From positions 28,407,838-28,471,837 of the forward strand of contig NC_060059.1 in the NCBI RefSeq assembly GCF_020283565.1: a stretch of 64,000 nucleotides of DNA. The letters run 5' to 3'. The notes under the pieces were generated by a model, which saw only the letters and a list, made by a program, of their open reading frames with translations, did not search any database and was not told where the DNA came from. The stretch is from Trifolium pratense. Taxonomy: Eukaryota; Streptophyta; Magnoliopsida; Fabales; Fabaceae. Shown one piece after another: positions 1 to 11,555 of the stretch (its first letter is position 1; each line of letters starts with the position of its first letter). The position numbers and the translations under genes were made by a program.

Positions 1-702
1 CAACACAGACAGCGCTGCTATTCAATTCCACAATCACAACAGGTGGAGACACACTCCTAAGAAACTAGGATTCACTCTTGCTTAAAAGCTTGCGAGTAAA
101 CCACACAACACAATAGAACAATCTCCGTACTTCAAAGCTTAGGAGAAGTTCACACTTACAACTCAATAACACTCAGGTCCTAAGCTTGCATCAATGAGAC
201 ACAAGAAAGGCTCACAATTAACACTCTAAAATCCTAAAAACACACGCTTTGTAAAACACGATTTTAGATGCTTGAAACCATATGCTTGCCTTCGTATTTA
301 TAGCAGTAGAATGACTTGGGCTTCAAGACAAAATTAGGGCTTCTAGAATTGCGGCAGCAGTGATATATTTTTGAAAATAATAGTTATATTTTTGAAACCG
401 CAAAAATATATTTTCCAAAAATATAATTCCTTTGGAAAATAAAACTAGGGTTTGGCTGCCTCATGAAACACATTAAACACGTGCGCCTTCTTCTGCAAGA
501 TACCTTGAACAAATTCTTCAAACAGATCTTCAAAAGATTGAGTAGAAAATAATAACACCTTAGCTGGCGCGCGCAGAACAGAGTCAGGTGTTGTTCCAAA
601 GTGTCTCAACATTTGTCACAACACTTGGGGTCAGCACACTTGTCTCAACACTTGGCTAAAATATGTTTTTGCAAAATGTAGCCAACATACAAAAACCCAA
701 CA
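1..702 (-). repeat. Element A 3' LTR, partial (window edge)
   Basis: Matches 9210-9911 collinearly. In element orientation it starts TGTTGGGTTTTTG at 702. About 339 bp of its far end lie left of the window, judged from the 1041-bp partner LTR. Confidence 0.93.
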
Positions 703-717
703 ATCTCCCCCTTTGGC
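703..717 (-). other. Element A polypurine tract
   Basis: On the minus strand a purine run reading CCAAAGGGGGAGAT directly abuts the TG of the 3' LTR. This is the expected position and composition of the plus-strand primer for reverse transcription. Confidence 0.85.
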
Positions 718-1018
718 AAATTTTGGCTAAAACAATATTAGACCAGTGTATAGAGAGATACAGTATTACCTTTCCTTCAAGTCAACATGATCACACAACT
801 AGGAAAGAAAGTAACACACAATAAAACTACCTCAAAGAGATCTAAGTAGCATCAGAGGTAATGCAACAGCGGAATAAGAACAACAGGGAAAAATAAATTC
901 CCATATAACATCTGAGAAAAATAAATTCTCAGTCATAAGAGATAGTGGACTCAATAGTCAGGTGCCATAACACTTGGCACAACATTCGTCATCAAATACA
1001 TTCAGGCGATCAAGAGAT

Positions 1019-1262
1019 ATTATCACTCACACTCCCCCTGAATTCATGCATACACACACCAGATAGAGTAATATTCACTACTCCCCCTCAGTACATGCAT
1101 ATTACTCACACTCCCCCTCAATACGAGCATACGAACACATATTATCACTCACACTCCCCCTGAATTCATGCATACACACACCAGATAGAGTAATATTCAC
1201 TACTCCCCCTCAGTACATGCATATTACTCACACTCCCCCTCAATACGAGCATACGAACACTA
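1019..1262 (-). repeat. 122-bp tandem duplication with multiplied PPT-like tracts
   Basis: Two near-identical 122-bp copies, 1019-1140 and 1141-1262, lie between the env-like ORF and the 3' PPT of element A. Each carries three ACTCCCCCT words, which are purine tracts on the minus strand; another lies near 1353. Extra PPT copies upstream of the 3' LTR are a known trait of Sireviruses. The rest of 703-1552 is AT-rich non-coding with short CA repeats and holds no convincing gene. Confidence 0.85.
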
Positions 1263-1552
1263 GTACAACAACAGTCACCAGATGTGGGAACATCTGTCTT
1301 CACACTTGTCACACACACACACTTCACACTTGTCACACACACACACTACTCCCCCTTTTTAGCCACAATTTAGACAAACATCATGCATAGGAAATTGGAG
1401 TGTACCAGAGCATAGAGAATATCAGTGTGCAGTTATTACAGACCATAAAGCACACACAGGTGCTAGAAATTCAGGTCCTTGCCCAAAAAAAAAGGAACAA
1501 CAAAAGAAACACCAAAAGTACATCAGAAACAAATATAAGGAAACATCAGCAA

Positions 1553-3855
1553 TCAAATTGAAGAACTTTCATCAGAGTCCTCCATCACATCCTCAGAACC
1601 ATCCTCAGACTCACTAGCCTCTTCTCCTTCTTGTCCATTTGGCTCACCCTCAGCCATCTCAGCAGCTTCCTCAGCCTTGAGTGCCTCAATCACACGGTCT
1701 ATTTTCAGCTTCCTGGCCTCAAGAGCTCTGCTAGTTTCAGTAAGATCAGCAATCATCTGTTTCCTTGAAAGTACACCACCCTGGACAGATGTGCCAACAC
1801 CTGCTGCAGCATTTGTCCCATCCAGCAGCCTCTGCTCAATCACCAACACCCCTTTCCTTTTACAAGGAACATCAGTACTCCTTAGTATATCTGGGTGTTG
1901 CTCAAGAATGATATTGCATAGCAGAGTAGGGAGAGCAACTGGCTTCTCAACAGCATAAGTCAGGGCATGGCTTAAAGTTTCATGAAAGAAATAAGCTCCA
2001 TAGTCAAAATTGGCTTTTGTGCCCACAGCATAAATGAACTTACCCAATCCTCTTGCTACATCACCTGAGTGGGTTGTAGGCACCCAATTATGTGCAGCAA
2101 TCCTATTTAGAACAGCATAGAATGGTGAGAGGGAAGTTGCAGACAGTTTTGCCTTACTTGGCCACACTTTAATTTTTCCACCAGTGAGGACCTTGCAGAT
2201 TTCATTATCTGTGGCTTTTAGAGGAGCCACTTCATCAGAACTTCTTTGCAGATATTGATTAATCACAATTGGTGAGAAATTCACACACTTTCCACGTACA
2301 AACACCTGCCTGTACTCAGGACTTGCTGGGTCATTACAGTTTGCAGCCACATTAATCAAAAATTCCTTGACAAGCCTGTCATAGCACTTGTCCAAACCAA
2401 CCACTGTTTTCATCAAACCTGCATACTCAAGAGCTTCAACAACAAGAGGGCATTCAAGAATATCATCTTTCAAATTTCTTTCTAGAGCCAGCCTCCTGTG
2501 ATACACAAATTTCCATCTTGCAGAACCATTTTCCAGATGAAATGATATATTGTCTAAAGGAGCATAGGGAACTGTTTGAGGGATCTTCTTCCTTCCTATA
2601 CTCTTCCTAGATGTGCTGCCAGATGCAGCAACATCTGTCTCCGGTACAAAATCAGAATCACTAGTTGGTGGAGCCTTCCTTTTCCTAGTCTCAGTTCTAG
2701 GCACCACCTTACTGACAGGTTTTGGAGGTCCATATAGGGGCTTTTTACCAGTAGCCTTTCCAGCCTTAGAGGGTTTGGGTGTTTGGACAGGTGTGTTAGT
2801 AGCCTCTACAGTTTTACCAGCCCTACTTCTAGTCCTCCTAGCCACACTAGCTTCAGAATGTGCAGGAATAGCCTTATCACTAGCAGTAGTTTCATTTTCA
2901 TTAGCAATTATTACCTCAGGAGTTTCATTCACAACTTTATCAGGAACAGCTTCTTTATCAGTAGCCTTAGGTGGGGGACTCTCATCAGACTCAGAATAGT
3001 CCACCAGATTTTCTTGTGCCAAAGATGTGGGAACATCTGGCACCACATTTGGCGCAGCGCCATGTGTTGCAACATTCGGCGTAACATGAGTCTCAGGAGC
3101 AGTTTCTTTGAGAGACTCATCAGCAACAGCCTTATTGGTCTCAGTGGAAGCACCAATATTAGCATCAACAACAGTAGGGGGTTAAGAACAGTTTTCCCCA
3201 ATTTTTCAGACATAGCAGGGTCCTTTAAACCTAGGGTTTCAGCAGATTTTGGTGTATTAAGACCTAAATTAACAGAAATCTTACCAGATGCAGTAACATT
3301 AACCTCTGCAGCTTTTACGACAGGAGTAGCAACACCACTCGATGGAAGTGGATCAACATGCAGTTCAGACATTGTAAAACTTCTCCTTGATTCAGACTTC
3401 GATTTCTTGCTCTTACGTTTTGAACTTTTAATTGCAGCAGGAGAGGAAGGATTTGTATTCGTTCGCGATGATTTATCCTTCTTTGCAACGGATTTTCTCC
3501 TTATCTTTGGACTTGTGGCAGGTATGGTGTTGAGAGGAATCGCATTTATCGCCACTTGTGGTGACGGAACATCTTCATTCTTCGTTGGTGAGGATTTTCC
3601 AGAATCAGTCATGATTATTGAGTAAGATTTTCTGAGAAATGTAAAGATTAGAACAAAATTGGTGAAGAAGTTGGAGAGATTTTGAGCGAGAGAAGATGCA
3701 GTTCTGTTTGTGTTTGGAACGAACACAGGAAGTTGAGCAGTTGGTTGCGTGTTTTGGAAATAAAATAAATGTTGTAATGATTTCCCTTTGTAAACGTGCA
3801 GAGAGTGTAGGAGGGAAGATAAAGTAACTGTTGTACACTCTCCTTGCAATAACTG
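1553..3855 (-). pseudogene. Element A third ORF (env-like), frameshifted
   Basis: This frame continues directly from pol after a single UAG and would be reached by readthrough. An internal ATG at 3613 could also start it. The N-terminal part (to about 3180) is rich in Lys, Ser and Pro. The C-terminal part (1553-3046 and upstream) has a folded-looking region resembling the 'putative plant transposon protein' domain seen beside Sirevirus and other legume elements, then a Glu/Asp/Ser-rich tail. The two parts lie in different frames, with the break at a run of five G on the plus strand (3177-3181). A one-base indel in this copy is the simplest explanation, so the full product is probably not made. 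'Env-like' rests on position; I see no clear signal peptide or fusion peptide. Confidence 0.75.
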
Positions 3856-3861
3856 CTATTG
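3850..3861 (-). promoter_or_regulatory. Readthrough-type stop context at the end of pol (CAA-UAG-CAG-UUA)
   Basis: The pol stop codon (3856-3858) reads CAATAGCAGTTA on the minus strand. It fits the tobacco-mosaic-virus type leaky context UAG-CAR-YYA with the preceding CAA. The frame downstream stays open into the env-like ORF. Stop-codon suppression at this junction is known for soybean SIRE1; its use here is inferred. Confidence 0.75.
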
Positions 3862-6800
3862 ATTTTCAAATAGGCAAATTCCTAATTTGCCCCTCAATTT
3901 TTCAAATTGACTTGCGTCCAAAGCTTTAGTAAAAATGTCTGCTAACTGTTCTTCAGATGTAATGTGCTCAAGTGTAACAATTTTTTCTTCTACAAGCTCC
4001 CTTATAAAATGATGGCGTATATCAATATGCTTAGTCCTACTATGTTGAATAGGATTTTTAGAAATGTTTATAGCACTCAGATTGTCACAGTAAAGTGTCA
4101 TGACATCTTGCTCAACACTATACTCCTTCAACATTTGTCTCATCCATAACAATTGAGAGCAACTACTCCCAGCTGCTATATATTCTGCCTCAGCTGTTGA
4201 TAGAGACACACTATTTTGCTTCTTACTAAACCAAGATACTAGATTGTTTCCCAAGAAGAAACATGCACCAGAGGTGCTCTTTCTATCATCAGCACTTCCA
4301 GCCCAATCTGCATCACAATATCCAACTAAGGTAGAATCATTGCCATGAGAGTATAGAATTCCATAGCCACATGTGCCATTGACATATTTGAAGATCCTCT
4401 TTACTTGAGTCAGATGACTCATCTTGGGTTCAGATTGGTATCTAGCACAAACTCCAACTGCAAACATGATATCAGGCCTGCTAGCTGTGAGATATAGTAA
4501 GCTCCCAATCATACTTCTATAGAGACTTTGATCCACATCAACCCCTTTCTCATCTTTGGTAAGCTTCAAGTGTGTAGGTGCAGGTGTCCTTTTGTGACTA
4601 CCACCTTCCATACCAAATTTCTTCACAATGTTTCTTGCATATTTTTCTTGAGAGATAAATATGGTATCTTCCATTTGTTTGACCTGAAGACCTAAAAAAT
4701 AAGTTAGCTCACCTACAAGACTCATTTCAAATTCAGATTGCATTTGATGCACAAAGTGTTCCACCATTTGTCGCGACATTCCACCAAATACAATATCATC
4801 CACATATATCTGAGCTATCATTAGCTTCCCTTTCTCTTCCCTTACAAACAAGGTTTTGTCATTTCCACCCTTTTTGTATCCATGGCTGACAAGAAATTCA
4901 GTCAACCTTTCATACCATGCTCTAGGGGCTTGTTTCAATCCATAAAGTGCTTTCTTTAGTTTGTAAACATGGTTAGGAAAGCTTGGATCTACAAACCCTT
5001 TTGGTTGTTCAACATAAACCTCTTCATTTAGATAACCATTTAGGAATGCACTTTTTACATCCATTTGGTATAGCTTGAATTTCAAGATGCATGCCACAGC
5101 CAAGAGTAATCTTATGGACTCCAAGCGAGCAACTGGAGCAAAAGTTTCATCAAAGTCTACTCCTTCTATCTGGGTGTATCCTTGTGCTACAAGTCTGGCT
5201 TTATTTCTAGTAATGTCACCATTTTCATCAGTCTTGTTCTTGTACACCCACTTTGTACCAATAACATTTACACCATCTGGTCTAGGTACTAGATCCCATA
5301 CCTCACTTCTTTTGAACTGAATTAGTTCATCCTGCATAGCATTGATCCAGTATTCATCAGTCAAAGCTTCTTTGACATTCTTTGGTTCAATCTTGGATAT
5401 GAAACATGAATTGGAGATTGCTTCTTTTGATCTTCTTGTTGCAATTCCTTGATTTGGATTTCCAATGACAAGTTCCAGAGGATGATTCTTCTGTATTCTA
5501 GTAGATGGTCCCTTGTTTGGTCTAGGAACCTCTGTAGTAGATTCAGAATGTTGATCAGGTTCAGGTTCAGATTGATCATCATCAGGTGTTGGGACAGGTG
5601 TTATGACATCTGTCTCTTCAGCTGGATCTGCACTTGTTGTATCACTATCATCAACAACAACATTAATTGATTCCATCATAGTTCTTGTTCTGGAGTTAAA
5701 AACCCTGTAGGCTCTGCTGTTGGTTGAGTAACCTAAAAATATCCCCTCATCACTTTTGGGGTCCAATTTTCTCCTAGGTTCTCTATCTGCCAAAATATAA
5801 CATTTTGACCCAAACACATGGAAATACTTCACAGTAGGCTTCCTATTCTTCCATAGTTCATACAGTGTTGTAGCAGTACCTTTTCTTAATGTTACTCTAT
5901 TGTGAATGTAACATGCTGTATTCATGGCTTCAGCCCAGAATTTGTAAGGAACATTTTTGGCATGCAACATTACTCTAGCAGATTCTTGTAAGGTTCTGTT
6001 CTTTCTCTCAACCACACCATTTTGTTGAGGTGTAATTGGTGAAGAAAATTCATGAATTATTCCTTCAGCAGTACAAAAGTCAGCAAATTTAGAGTTCTCA
6101 AACTCCTTACCATGGTCACTTCTAATTCTTACAATACCACAATCTTTCTCCTTTTGAAGTTGTAAGCAAAGATTTTTGAATTCTTCAAAAGTCTCAGATT
6201 TTTCCCTAATGAAATTGACCCAAGTATATCTAGAGAAGTCATCAACAACAACAAGTACATATTTCTTACCTCCAAGACTCTCCACTTGTATGGGCCCCAT
6301 CAGATCCATGTGTAGTAACTCAAGAACTTTAGAAGTGGACAAGTGTTGCAACTTCTGGTGCGACACTTTGGTTTGCTTCCCAATCTGACATTCACCACAG
6401 ATATTGCCTTCTTGTATTTGTAAACTTGGTAGTCCTCTGACAGCTTCTTCTGATATGACTCTCTTCATGCTCTTTAGGTTAAGGTGTCCTAATTTTTGAT
6501 GCCACAGCTTAACCTCTTCATTTTTAGTTAAGAGACATGTAGATACATTAGCTTCTTCAAGGGGGGTCCACAAGTAGCAATTGTCTTTTGATCTAACACC
6601 CTTCATAAGGATGTTTCCTTCATTATTGCTGACTAGACATTCATTTTTTGTAAAGTTGACTCTCATGCCTTGATCACATAGTTGGCTTATACTAATTAGA
6701 TTGGCAGTTAAGCCTTTTACAAGGAGAACATTTTCAAGTTTTGGTAGACCATTGTCAATCAGTCTTCCAATACCTTTGATTTCCCCCTTTGCTCCATCTC

Positions 6801-8799
6801 CAAATGTCACAAAGCTTGTGGCATAGGATTTTATTTCTTTCAAATACTTTTCAACACCAGTCATGTGTCTGGAACAACCACTATCAAAGTACCAATCTTC
6901 TTTTGATGATGCTCTGAGAGATGTATGAGCAATCAAACTTTTCCCACTGCTTTCAGCTGTATACTCCTTGGTATTTGTTGTTTCATCTTTTTGCTTCCAT
7001 TCCATCTTTGTTTTAGTGATGGATTGATCAGATTCTTGTGGAATTTCACTTGGATATCCATACAGTTTGTAGCAATAAGGCCTTATGTGCCCCTTTCTTC
7101 CACAGTGATGACATCTCCATGAATGGTACCTGCTTCTTGGTCTAGGTATAAACCTAGGTCTCTGCCATCTTTGCTGATGTGGTGCCACATGTGGCAACAC
7201 TTGTCTCTGCTGTCTAGGAGACAGGTGTGGCGACATCCTGTCATGCATTTTTGGAGATGGTTGTTTACTTATCTCAGGCATGTATTTCCCCTCTTTGTTG
7301 TAATCCATAATCCTATTAACATTTTTGTATTCATACCCAATGCCAGTTTTGGATCTGCTAGGAACAGGCAGAGTTTCCAGGATTTCATCTAGATCACTTC
7401 CTTTGAATAGCCTAAGAACATGCTTCTTTAAATTCTCAAGATGAGAGTTTAATTCAGTTACCTCTTCATTCAGATGGGCTATTTCAGTCAGTTGTTTGAT
7501 CTTGTCAGCTTCTAAGTTGATGATAGTTGCCTTCTGTTCCTCAATGATCTTTAAACTATCTTCCCATTTAGTACTAAATTCAGAGATTCTTGACATATCA
7601 GCAGCTTTCTCAGTTTGCAATTTAGTGATTGTTTCTTTTTGTTCTTCAGAAACTCTGCAGACTTCTGCACTCTTCAGACACAGCTTTTTATATGATTCAG
7701 CAAGTTCATCAAAGGTCAGTTCTTCTTCACATGATTCAGTGTCAGATGTGCAAACACTTGTCAATACATGTATAGCCTTTGCAGTATCAGTTTCTCCTTC
7801 AGAATCTTCATCTGACCAAGTTACAGTTAACCCCTTCTTTTGTTTCTTCAGAAAGGTACCACATTCACTTCTAATGTGACCAAACCCCTCACATTCATGG
7901 CATTGAACACCTTTATTTGGAGCTGATTTTTCATCTGTTACAGGTTTTCTGAAGTTCCTGTAAGTGTTGCGCCCAATGTCAGCTGCACCTGTCTTAGAGC
8001 GTTTGTCCATTCTCTTCAGTACTTTATTAAATTGTTTTCCCAAAAGAACCATTGCATCAGAGATGCTTTGTTCAGACTCTGTGTCACTCAGTTGATCTTC
8101 TTCCTCAGCATTTGAAACAAAGGCAATACTTTTGTTTTTCTTATCCATCTTTTCATTTGCAGCTACCTCATAGGTTTGTAGTGAACCAACCAGTTCATCT
8201 AGCTTCATATCTGTGATATCCTTTGCTTCTTCTATAGCTGTGACTTTCATGTCAAACTTCTTAGGTAGAGACCTGAGCATTTTTCTTACCAGCTTTTCTT
8301 CAGGTATCTTTTCACCCAAGGCATCAAATTGATTGTCAAAATCAAGTATGGTCATGTGAAAATCCTGAATGGTTTCATCATCATTCATTCTAAGATTCTC
8401 AAACTTAGTTGTTAGGAGTTGTAGCTTAGATAACTTCACTTTAGAGGTACCTTCATGAACAGTCTCAAGAATTGTCCAAGCTTCCTTAGCACAAACACAC
8501 TTTTTGATGAGTCTGAATATGTGTTTGTCAACACCATTATATAGTGCATATAATGCTTTTGAGTTTGCAAGAGCAAGCTCATCCTCTTCTTTGGACCATT
8601 CTTCAGCAGATTTCAACTCAAGAGTAGGTTTACCATCTTTGTCCATCTTCACAGGTGGAGTCCACCCTCTCAGAATTGCCTTCCAAGTCTTGCTATCAAT
8701 TTGTTTTAGAAAGGCCATCATGCGGGACTTCCAATAGTCATAGTTTGAAGCACCAACCAGAAGAGGTGGTCTGGTAACAAAACCTCCTTCTTTGTCCAT
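3856..8799 (-). CDS. Element A Gag-Pol polyprotein (Copia/Sirevirus), intact frame
   Basis: A single frame of 1647 codons if translation starts at the MDKEGG methionine (8799); the frame is open upstream but there it overlaps the PBS and LTR, so that extension is unlikely to be a start. Approximate domains: UBN2-type gag 10-250; CCHC knuckle 298-311; coiled-coil stretch 380-500; second CCHC 558-572; protease with [13 protein letters not shown] near 638; integrase HHCC then D (HMDLMG, about 830), D (SDHGKEF, about 893) and E (GVVERKN, about 928); RT from about 1155 with YVDD near 1331; RNase H about 1490-1605 ending in FENQ. All catalytic motifs I looked for are present. The product would form the particle and copy and integrate the element RNA. 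No frameshift is seen, and with near-identical LTRs this may still be functional. Confidence 0.93.
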   Translation of the reverse strand: MDKEGGFVTRPPLLVGASNYDYWKSRMMAFLKQIDSKTWKAILRGWTPPVKMDKDGKPTLELKSAEEWSKEEDELALANSKALYALYNGVDKHIFRLIKKCVCAKEAWTILETVHEGTSKVKLSKLQLLTTKFENLRMNDDETIQDFHMTILDFDNQFDALGEKIPEEKLVRKMLRSLPKKFDMKVTAIEEAKDITDMKLDELVGSLQTYEVAANEKMDKKNKSIAFVSNAEEEDQLSDTESEQSISDAMVLLGKQFNKVLKRMDKRSKTGAADIGRNTYRNFRKPVTDEKSAPNKGVQCHECEGFGHIRSECGTFLKKQKKGLTVTWSDEDSEGETDTAKAIHVLTSVCTSDTESCEEELTFDELAESYKKLCLKSAEVCRVSEEQKETITKLQTEKAADMSRISEFSTKWEDSLKIIEEQKATIINLEADKIKQLTEIAHLNEEVTELNSHLENLKKHVLRLFKGSDLDEILETLPVPSRSKTGIGYEYKNVNRIMDYNKEGKYMPEISKQPSPKMHDRMSPHLSPRQQRQVLPHVAPHQQRWQRPRFIPRPRSRYHSWRCHHCGRKGHIRPYCYKLYGYPSEIPQESDQSITKTKMEWKQKDETTNTKEYTAESSGKSLIAHTSLRASSKEDWYFDSGCSRHMTGVEKYLKEIKSYATSFVTFGDGAKGEIKGIGRLIDNGLPKLENVLLVKGLTANLISISQLCDQGMRVNFTKNECLVSNNEGNILMKGVRSKDNCYLWTPLEEANVSTCLLTKNEEVKLWHQKLGHLNLKSMKRVISEEAVRGLPSLQIQEGNICGECQIGKQTKVSHQKLQHLSTSKVLELLHMDLMGPIQVESLGGKKYVLVVVDDFSRYTWVNFIREKSETFEEFKNLCLQLQKEKDCGIVRIRSDHGKEFENSKFADFCTAEGIIHEFSSPITPQQNGVVERKNRTLQESARVMLHAKNVPYKFWAEAMNTACYIHNRVTLRKGTATTLYELWKNRKPTVKYFHVFGSKCYILADREPRRKLDPKSDEGIFLGYSTNSRAYRVFNSRTRTMMESINVVVDDSDTTSADPAEETDVITPVPTPDDDQSEPEPDQHSESTTEVPRPNKGPSTRIQKNHPLELVIGNPNQGIATRRSKEAISNSCFISKIEPKNVKEALTDEYWINAMQDELIQFKRSEVWDLVPRPDGVNVIGTKWVYKNKTDENGDITRNKARLVAQGYTQIEGVDFDETFAPVARLESIRLLLAVACILKFKLYQMDVKSAFLNGYLNEEVYVEQPKGFVDPSFPNHVYKLKKALYGLKQAPRAWYERLTEFLVSHGYKKGGNDKTLFVREEKGKLMIAQIYVDDIVFGGMSRQMVEHFVHQMQSEFEMSLVGELTYFLGLQVKQMEDTIFISQEKYARNIVKKFGMEGGSHKRTPAPTHLKLTKDEKGVDVDQSLYRSMIGSLLYLTASRPDIMFAVGVCARYQSEPKMSHLTQVKRIFKYVNGTCGYGILYSHGNDSTLVGYCDADWAGSADDRKSTSGACFFLGNNLVSWFSKKQNSVSLSTAEAEYIAAGSSCSQLLWMRQMLKEYSVEQDVMTLYCDNLSAINISKNPIQHSRTKHIDIRHHFIRELVEEKIVTLEHITSEEQLADIFTKALDASQFEKLRGKLGICLFENQ

Positions 8800-8856
8800 C
8801 CTTGCCAGAAAAAAAGTTTCCCTGGAGCTCACCCTAAAATTCAGAACAGGGTGCCT

Positions 8857-8868
8857 GCTCTGATGCCA
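8857..8868 (-). other. Element A primer-binding site (initiator tRNA-Met type)
   Basis: The minus strand reads TGGCATCAGAGC two bases after the LTR end. It is one mismatch from the canonical TGGTATCAGAGC complementary to plant initiator tRNA-Met; element F keeps the canonical form at 20021-20032. Confidence 0.85.
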
Positions 8869-8870
8869 AT

Positions 8871-9911
8871 TGAAATTCCTGGCACACAGTGGACAGGTGT
8901 TGCTCAAGGTGTAGCAACACTTGTCTGTTGTAGACAGATGTTGTTACTAGTGCGCCAACACTTGTCTATAAACAGAGCAAATAACATAAAACAATACAAA
9001 CAGTAAAGTAAATAACACACGAGAGTTGTTAACCCAGTTCAGCCTAAAGCCTACTCTGGGGGATACCAATCCAGGAATGAAGTCCACTATCAGCAGTATT
9101 ACTTCGAAGCTAAACTCACCCGTTTACAACTTCTCACTTAATCACTACCCAATGACACTTCTACCTAGGAACTCCTAGATATGAGACCCCGTCCCAATTC
9201 CCACCTTAGCAACACAGACAGCGCTGCTATTCAATTCCACAATCACAACAGGTGGAGACACACTCCTAAGAAACTAGGATTCACTCTTGCTTAAAAGCTT
9301 GCGAGTAAACCACACAACACAATAGAACAATCTCCGTACTTCAAAGCTTAGGAGAAGTTCACACTTACAACTCAATAACACTCAGGTCCTAAGCTTGCAT
9401 CAATGAGACACAAGAAAGGCTCACAATTAACACTCTAAAATCCTAAAAACACACGCTTTGTAAAACATGATTTTAGATGCTTGAAACCATATGCTTGCCT
9501 TCGTATTTATAGCAGTAGAATGACTTGGGCTTCAAGACAAAATTAGGGCTTCTAGAATTGCGGCAGCAGTGATATATTTTTGAAAATAATAGTTATATTT
9601 TTGAAACCGCAAAAATATATTTTCCAAAAATATAATTCCTTTGGAAAATAAAACTAGGGTTTGGCTGCCTCATGAAACACATTAAACACGTGCGCCTTCT
9701 TCTGCAAGATACCTTGAACAAATTCTTCAAACAGATCTTCAAAAGATTGAGTAGAAAATAATAACACCTTAGCTGGCGCGCGCAGAACAGAGTCAGGTGT
9801 TGTTCCAAAGTGTCTCAACATTTGTCACAACACTTGGGGTCAGCACACTTGTCTCAACACTTGGCTAAAATATGTTTTTGCAAAATGTAGCCAACATACA
9901 AAAACCCAACA
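8871..9911 (-). repeat. Element A 5' LTR (1041 bp)
   Basis: Bounded by TG...CA on the element strand (TGTTGGG at 9911, CA at 8871). It abuts the PBS on one side and element B sequence on the other. It holds a TATAAATA box and several copies of the ACACTTGTC word found throughout this family. Confidence 0.93.
9504..9511 (-). promoter_or_regulatory. TATA box in element A 5' LTR
   Basis: TATAAATA on the minus strand about 400 bp into the LTR, consistent with the U3/R boundary. The same box is seen in the left LTR near 295-302. Confidence 0.55.
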
Positions 9912-10058
9912 GAAGGTTCCATCATTGAGATAAGACCAACTAATGATTCCTCATTTCTCAGTTGAGATCTTGTCTTCCTTGGACTATCCTTGTTGCCTAA
10001 TATCAGTTCCTCTGGATGTGATGATTTGTATTTGAAAGTATTTCTTGGGGGCTCATCA

Positions 10059-10060
10059 TC
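10059..10060 (-). other. Splice scar 2 in element B (integrase region removed)
   Basis: Bases flanking this junction are contiguous with both ends of the 1305-bp segment 37112-38416 of B'. That segment starts GTAATT and ends CTGAAG on the sense strand. Confidence 0.85.
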
Positions 10061-10227
10061 TACTGTACCTGTACCTATTATCTTTCCTTTTTGATTGCCT
10101 CCAAAGCCAACAGATCCTCCTTCTTTCATAGTCAGCTTAGAAAATAGTTGTTTGTCACCAGTCATATGCCTTGAACATCCACTATCCAGATACCATGAGT
10201 GTTTCATGATATTTCTTTGAGTGGCAG

Positions 10228-10229
10228 GC
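10228..10229 (-). other. Splice scar 1 in element B (gag tail removed)
   Basis: The junction matches removal of 38586-39748 of B', which starts GTATTT after GATGAG and ends in a pyrimidine-rich CATACAG before CCTGCC. Confidence 0.87.
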
Positions 10230-11541
10230 TCATCAGTTACTTCTGAATCTGATTCTGATTCATCGTCTGAGCCTGCATCTGAGTCAGTTGAAGCCATCAG
10301 GGCTAGATTTGCCTCTTCTTCTTCCTCAACTTCTTCCTCAGATGATAGCTCTTCAAAGGTAGCCATCAGACTCTTTCTCAATTTACTCTTGAATTGTTGC
10401 TTCTTTGAGCTGTATCTTTTGCTTTTGTCTTTAGCAGACATTTCTGGACAATCAGCAATAAAGTGTCCAGGCTTCTTACAGTTGAAGCAATTCTTCTGAT
10501 CATCCTTTTTGCTGACAAAATTTCTGGAGCTGTTACCTCCTCTGAAATTTCTTTTGTTAAATCTGTTCCATTGCTGAAACTTGGTGAATAAAGCAAACTC
10601 ATCCTCATTCATCTCATCCTCTTGACCATCAGCAGAAGATTCTTCTTCAATATCAAGAAGCTGAGTCTTAAGAGCCTTAGAAGTAGTCTTAGTTGACTGT
10701 AAAGCCACTGACTTAGACTTCTTCTTAGTTTCTGAGTCAGCATCCAGAACCATCTCATGGCTTCTGAGATTGCTTATCAGAGCTTCAAGACTCAGAGTCT
10801 TGAGATTTTGAGCTTCCTCTATTGCAGTGACCTTAGGTCTCCAAGCAATAGGAAGACTTCTCAGAATCTTCTGAACATGGTCATAGGTTGAATAACTTCT
10901 CTTAAGAGCTTTAAGACCAGATACAAGGATTTGAAACCTTGTAAACATAGTCTCAATGTTTTCATCTTGTTGCATAGTGAAAAGTTCATATTGCCTTATC
11001 AAAAGACTAGCTTTAGCCTCTTGAACCTTTTCATTACCATCATAGGTAGCACACATAGAATCAAAGATAGATTTAGCAGTAGACTTGTTCTCTATTCTGA
11101 CATAATCCTCATGTCTAATAGCACCAACAACAATGTCCTTTACTCTATGATGCTTAGTGTAGATTTTTAAGTTAGCTGGTGTGAGTAACTTTCTATGCTC
11201 AATGGACAATCTTCCATGTTCATTTAAGTTTTCAAAAGTTACTCCCAACTCAACCAAATCCCACAACTCATGATCAATAGCAGTAATATTGCTATACAAT
11301 CTCTCTTTCCACCACTCAAATAATGATGCATCACCATTGAATATAGGGGCTTTTCTGTTGCCACTATGTTCATGTGATTCATTACTCAAGTAGTCAAAAC
11401 CAAAAGCATTTCTAGGACCACCACCAGCTCCACTGGCCTCACCTTCACCAGTGGTTCTAGTACTACTATCATCTCCTCCAGACATAGTGTTCTCACAAGA
11501 TCTTTACTGTCTCACTGTTAAGTGAAAGTAACAGACCAGGC

Positions 11542-11553
11542 GCTCTGATGCCA
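11542..11553 (-). other. Element B primer-binding site
   Basis: TGGCATCAGAGC on the minus strand, two bases from the LTR end, one mismatch from the initiator tRNA-Met complement. Confidence 0.8.
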
Positions 11554-11555
11554 AT

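Larger units (their letters stand above)
1..9911 (-). mobile_element. Element A: Sirevirus-like Ty1/Copia retrotransposon, nearly complete
   Basis: Order on the minus strand: 5' LTR (8871-9911), PBS, a fused gag-pol frame, an in-frame UAG, an env-like ORF, a non-coding stretch with repeated PPT-like tracts, PPT (703-717) and 3' LTR (1-702, cut by the window edge). PR-IN-RT-RNase H order shows Copia; the third ORF after pol and the multiplied PPTs point to the Sirevirus/SIRE-Maximus group. Position 1 aligns with 9210 and 702 with 9911 without gaps. In my reading the only difference is C at 259 against T at 9468, so the insertion is young. It lies inside element B: sequence at 9912 resumes B's pol. 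The left TSD is outside the window; the right one should be GAAGG. Confidence 0.93.
9912..11485 (-). pseudogene. Element B Gag-protease fusion lacking Gag tail and integrase
   Basis: Frame from the MSGGDD methionine (11485) through a UBN2-like gag region and a CCHC knuckle ([14 protein letters not shown]). It jumps directly to the protease motif [10 protein letters not shown], then directly to the acidic linker before RT (DDEPPRN), and is cut by element A. Relative to B' it lacks the 3' part of gag and the whole integrase; both joins keep the frame. The joins fall at 10228/10229 and 10059/10060. The copy could not supply integrase and must be non-autonomous. Confidence 0.88.

Noticed and set aside
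384..599. 71-codon minus-strand frame in the A LTR (also 9593-9808)
   Set aside because: Identical in both copies only because the LTRs are identical; it lies in the R/U5 part and has no coding features.
2613..3625. Plus-strand open frames antisense to element A's env-like ORF
   Set aside because: They mirror the Ser/Pro/Glu-rich minus-strand frames, have low-complexity or hydrophobic runs and no own signals; they are shadows of the coding strand.
1553..3855. Viral envelope protein proper for element A ORF3
   Set aside because: Only its position is env-like; no signal peptide, cleavage site or convincing transmembrane anchor was seen, so I kept 'env-like third ORF'.
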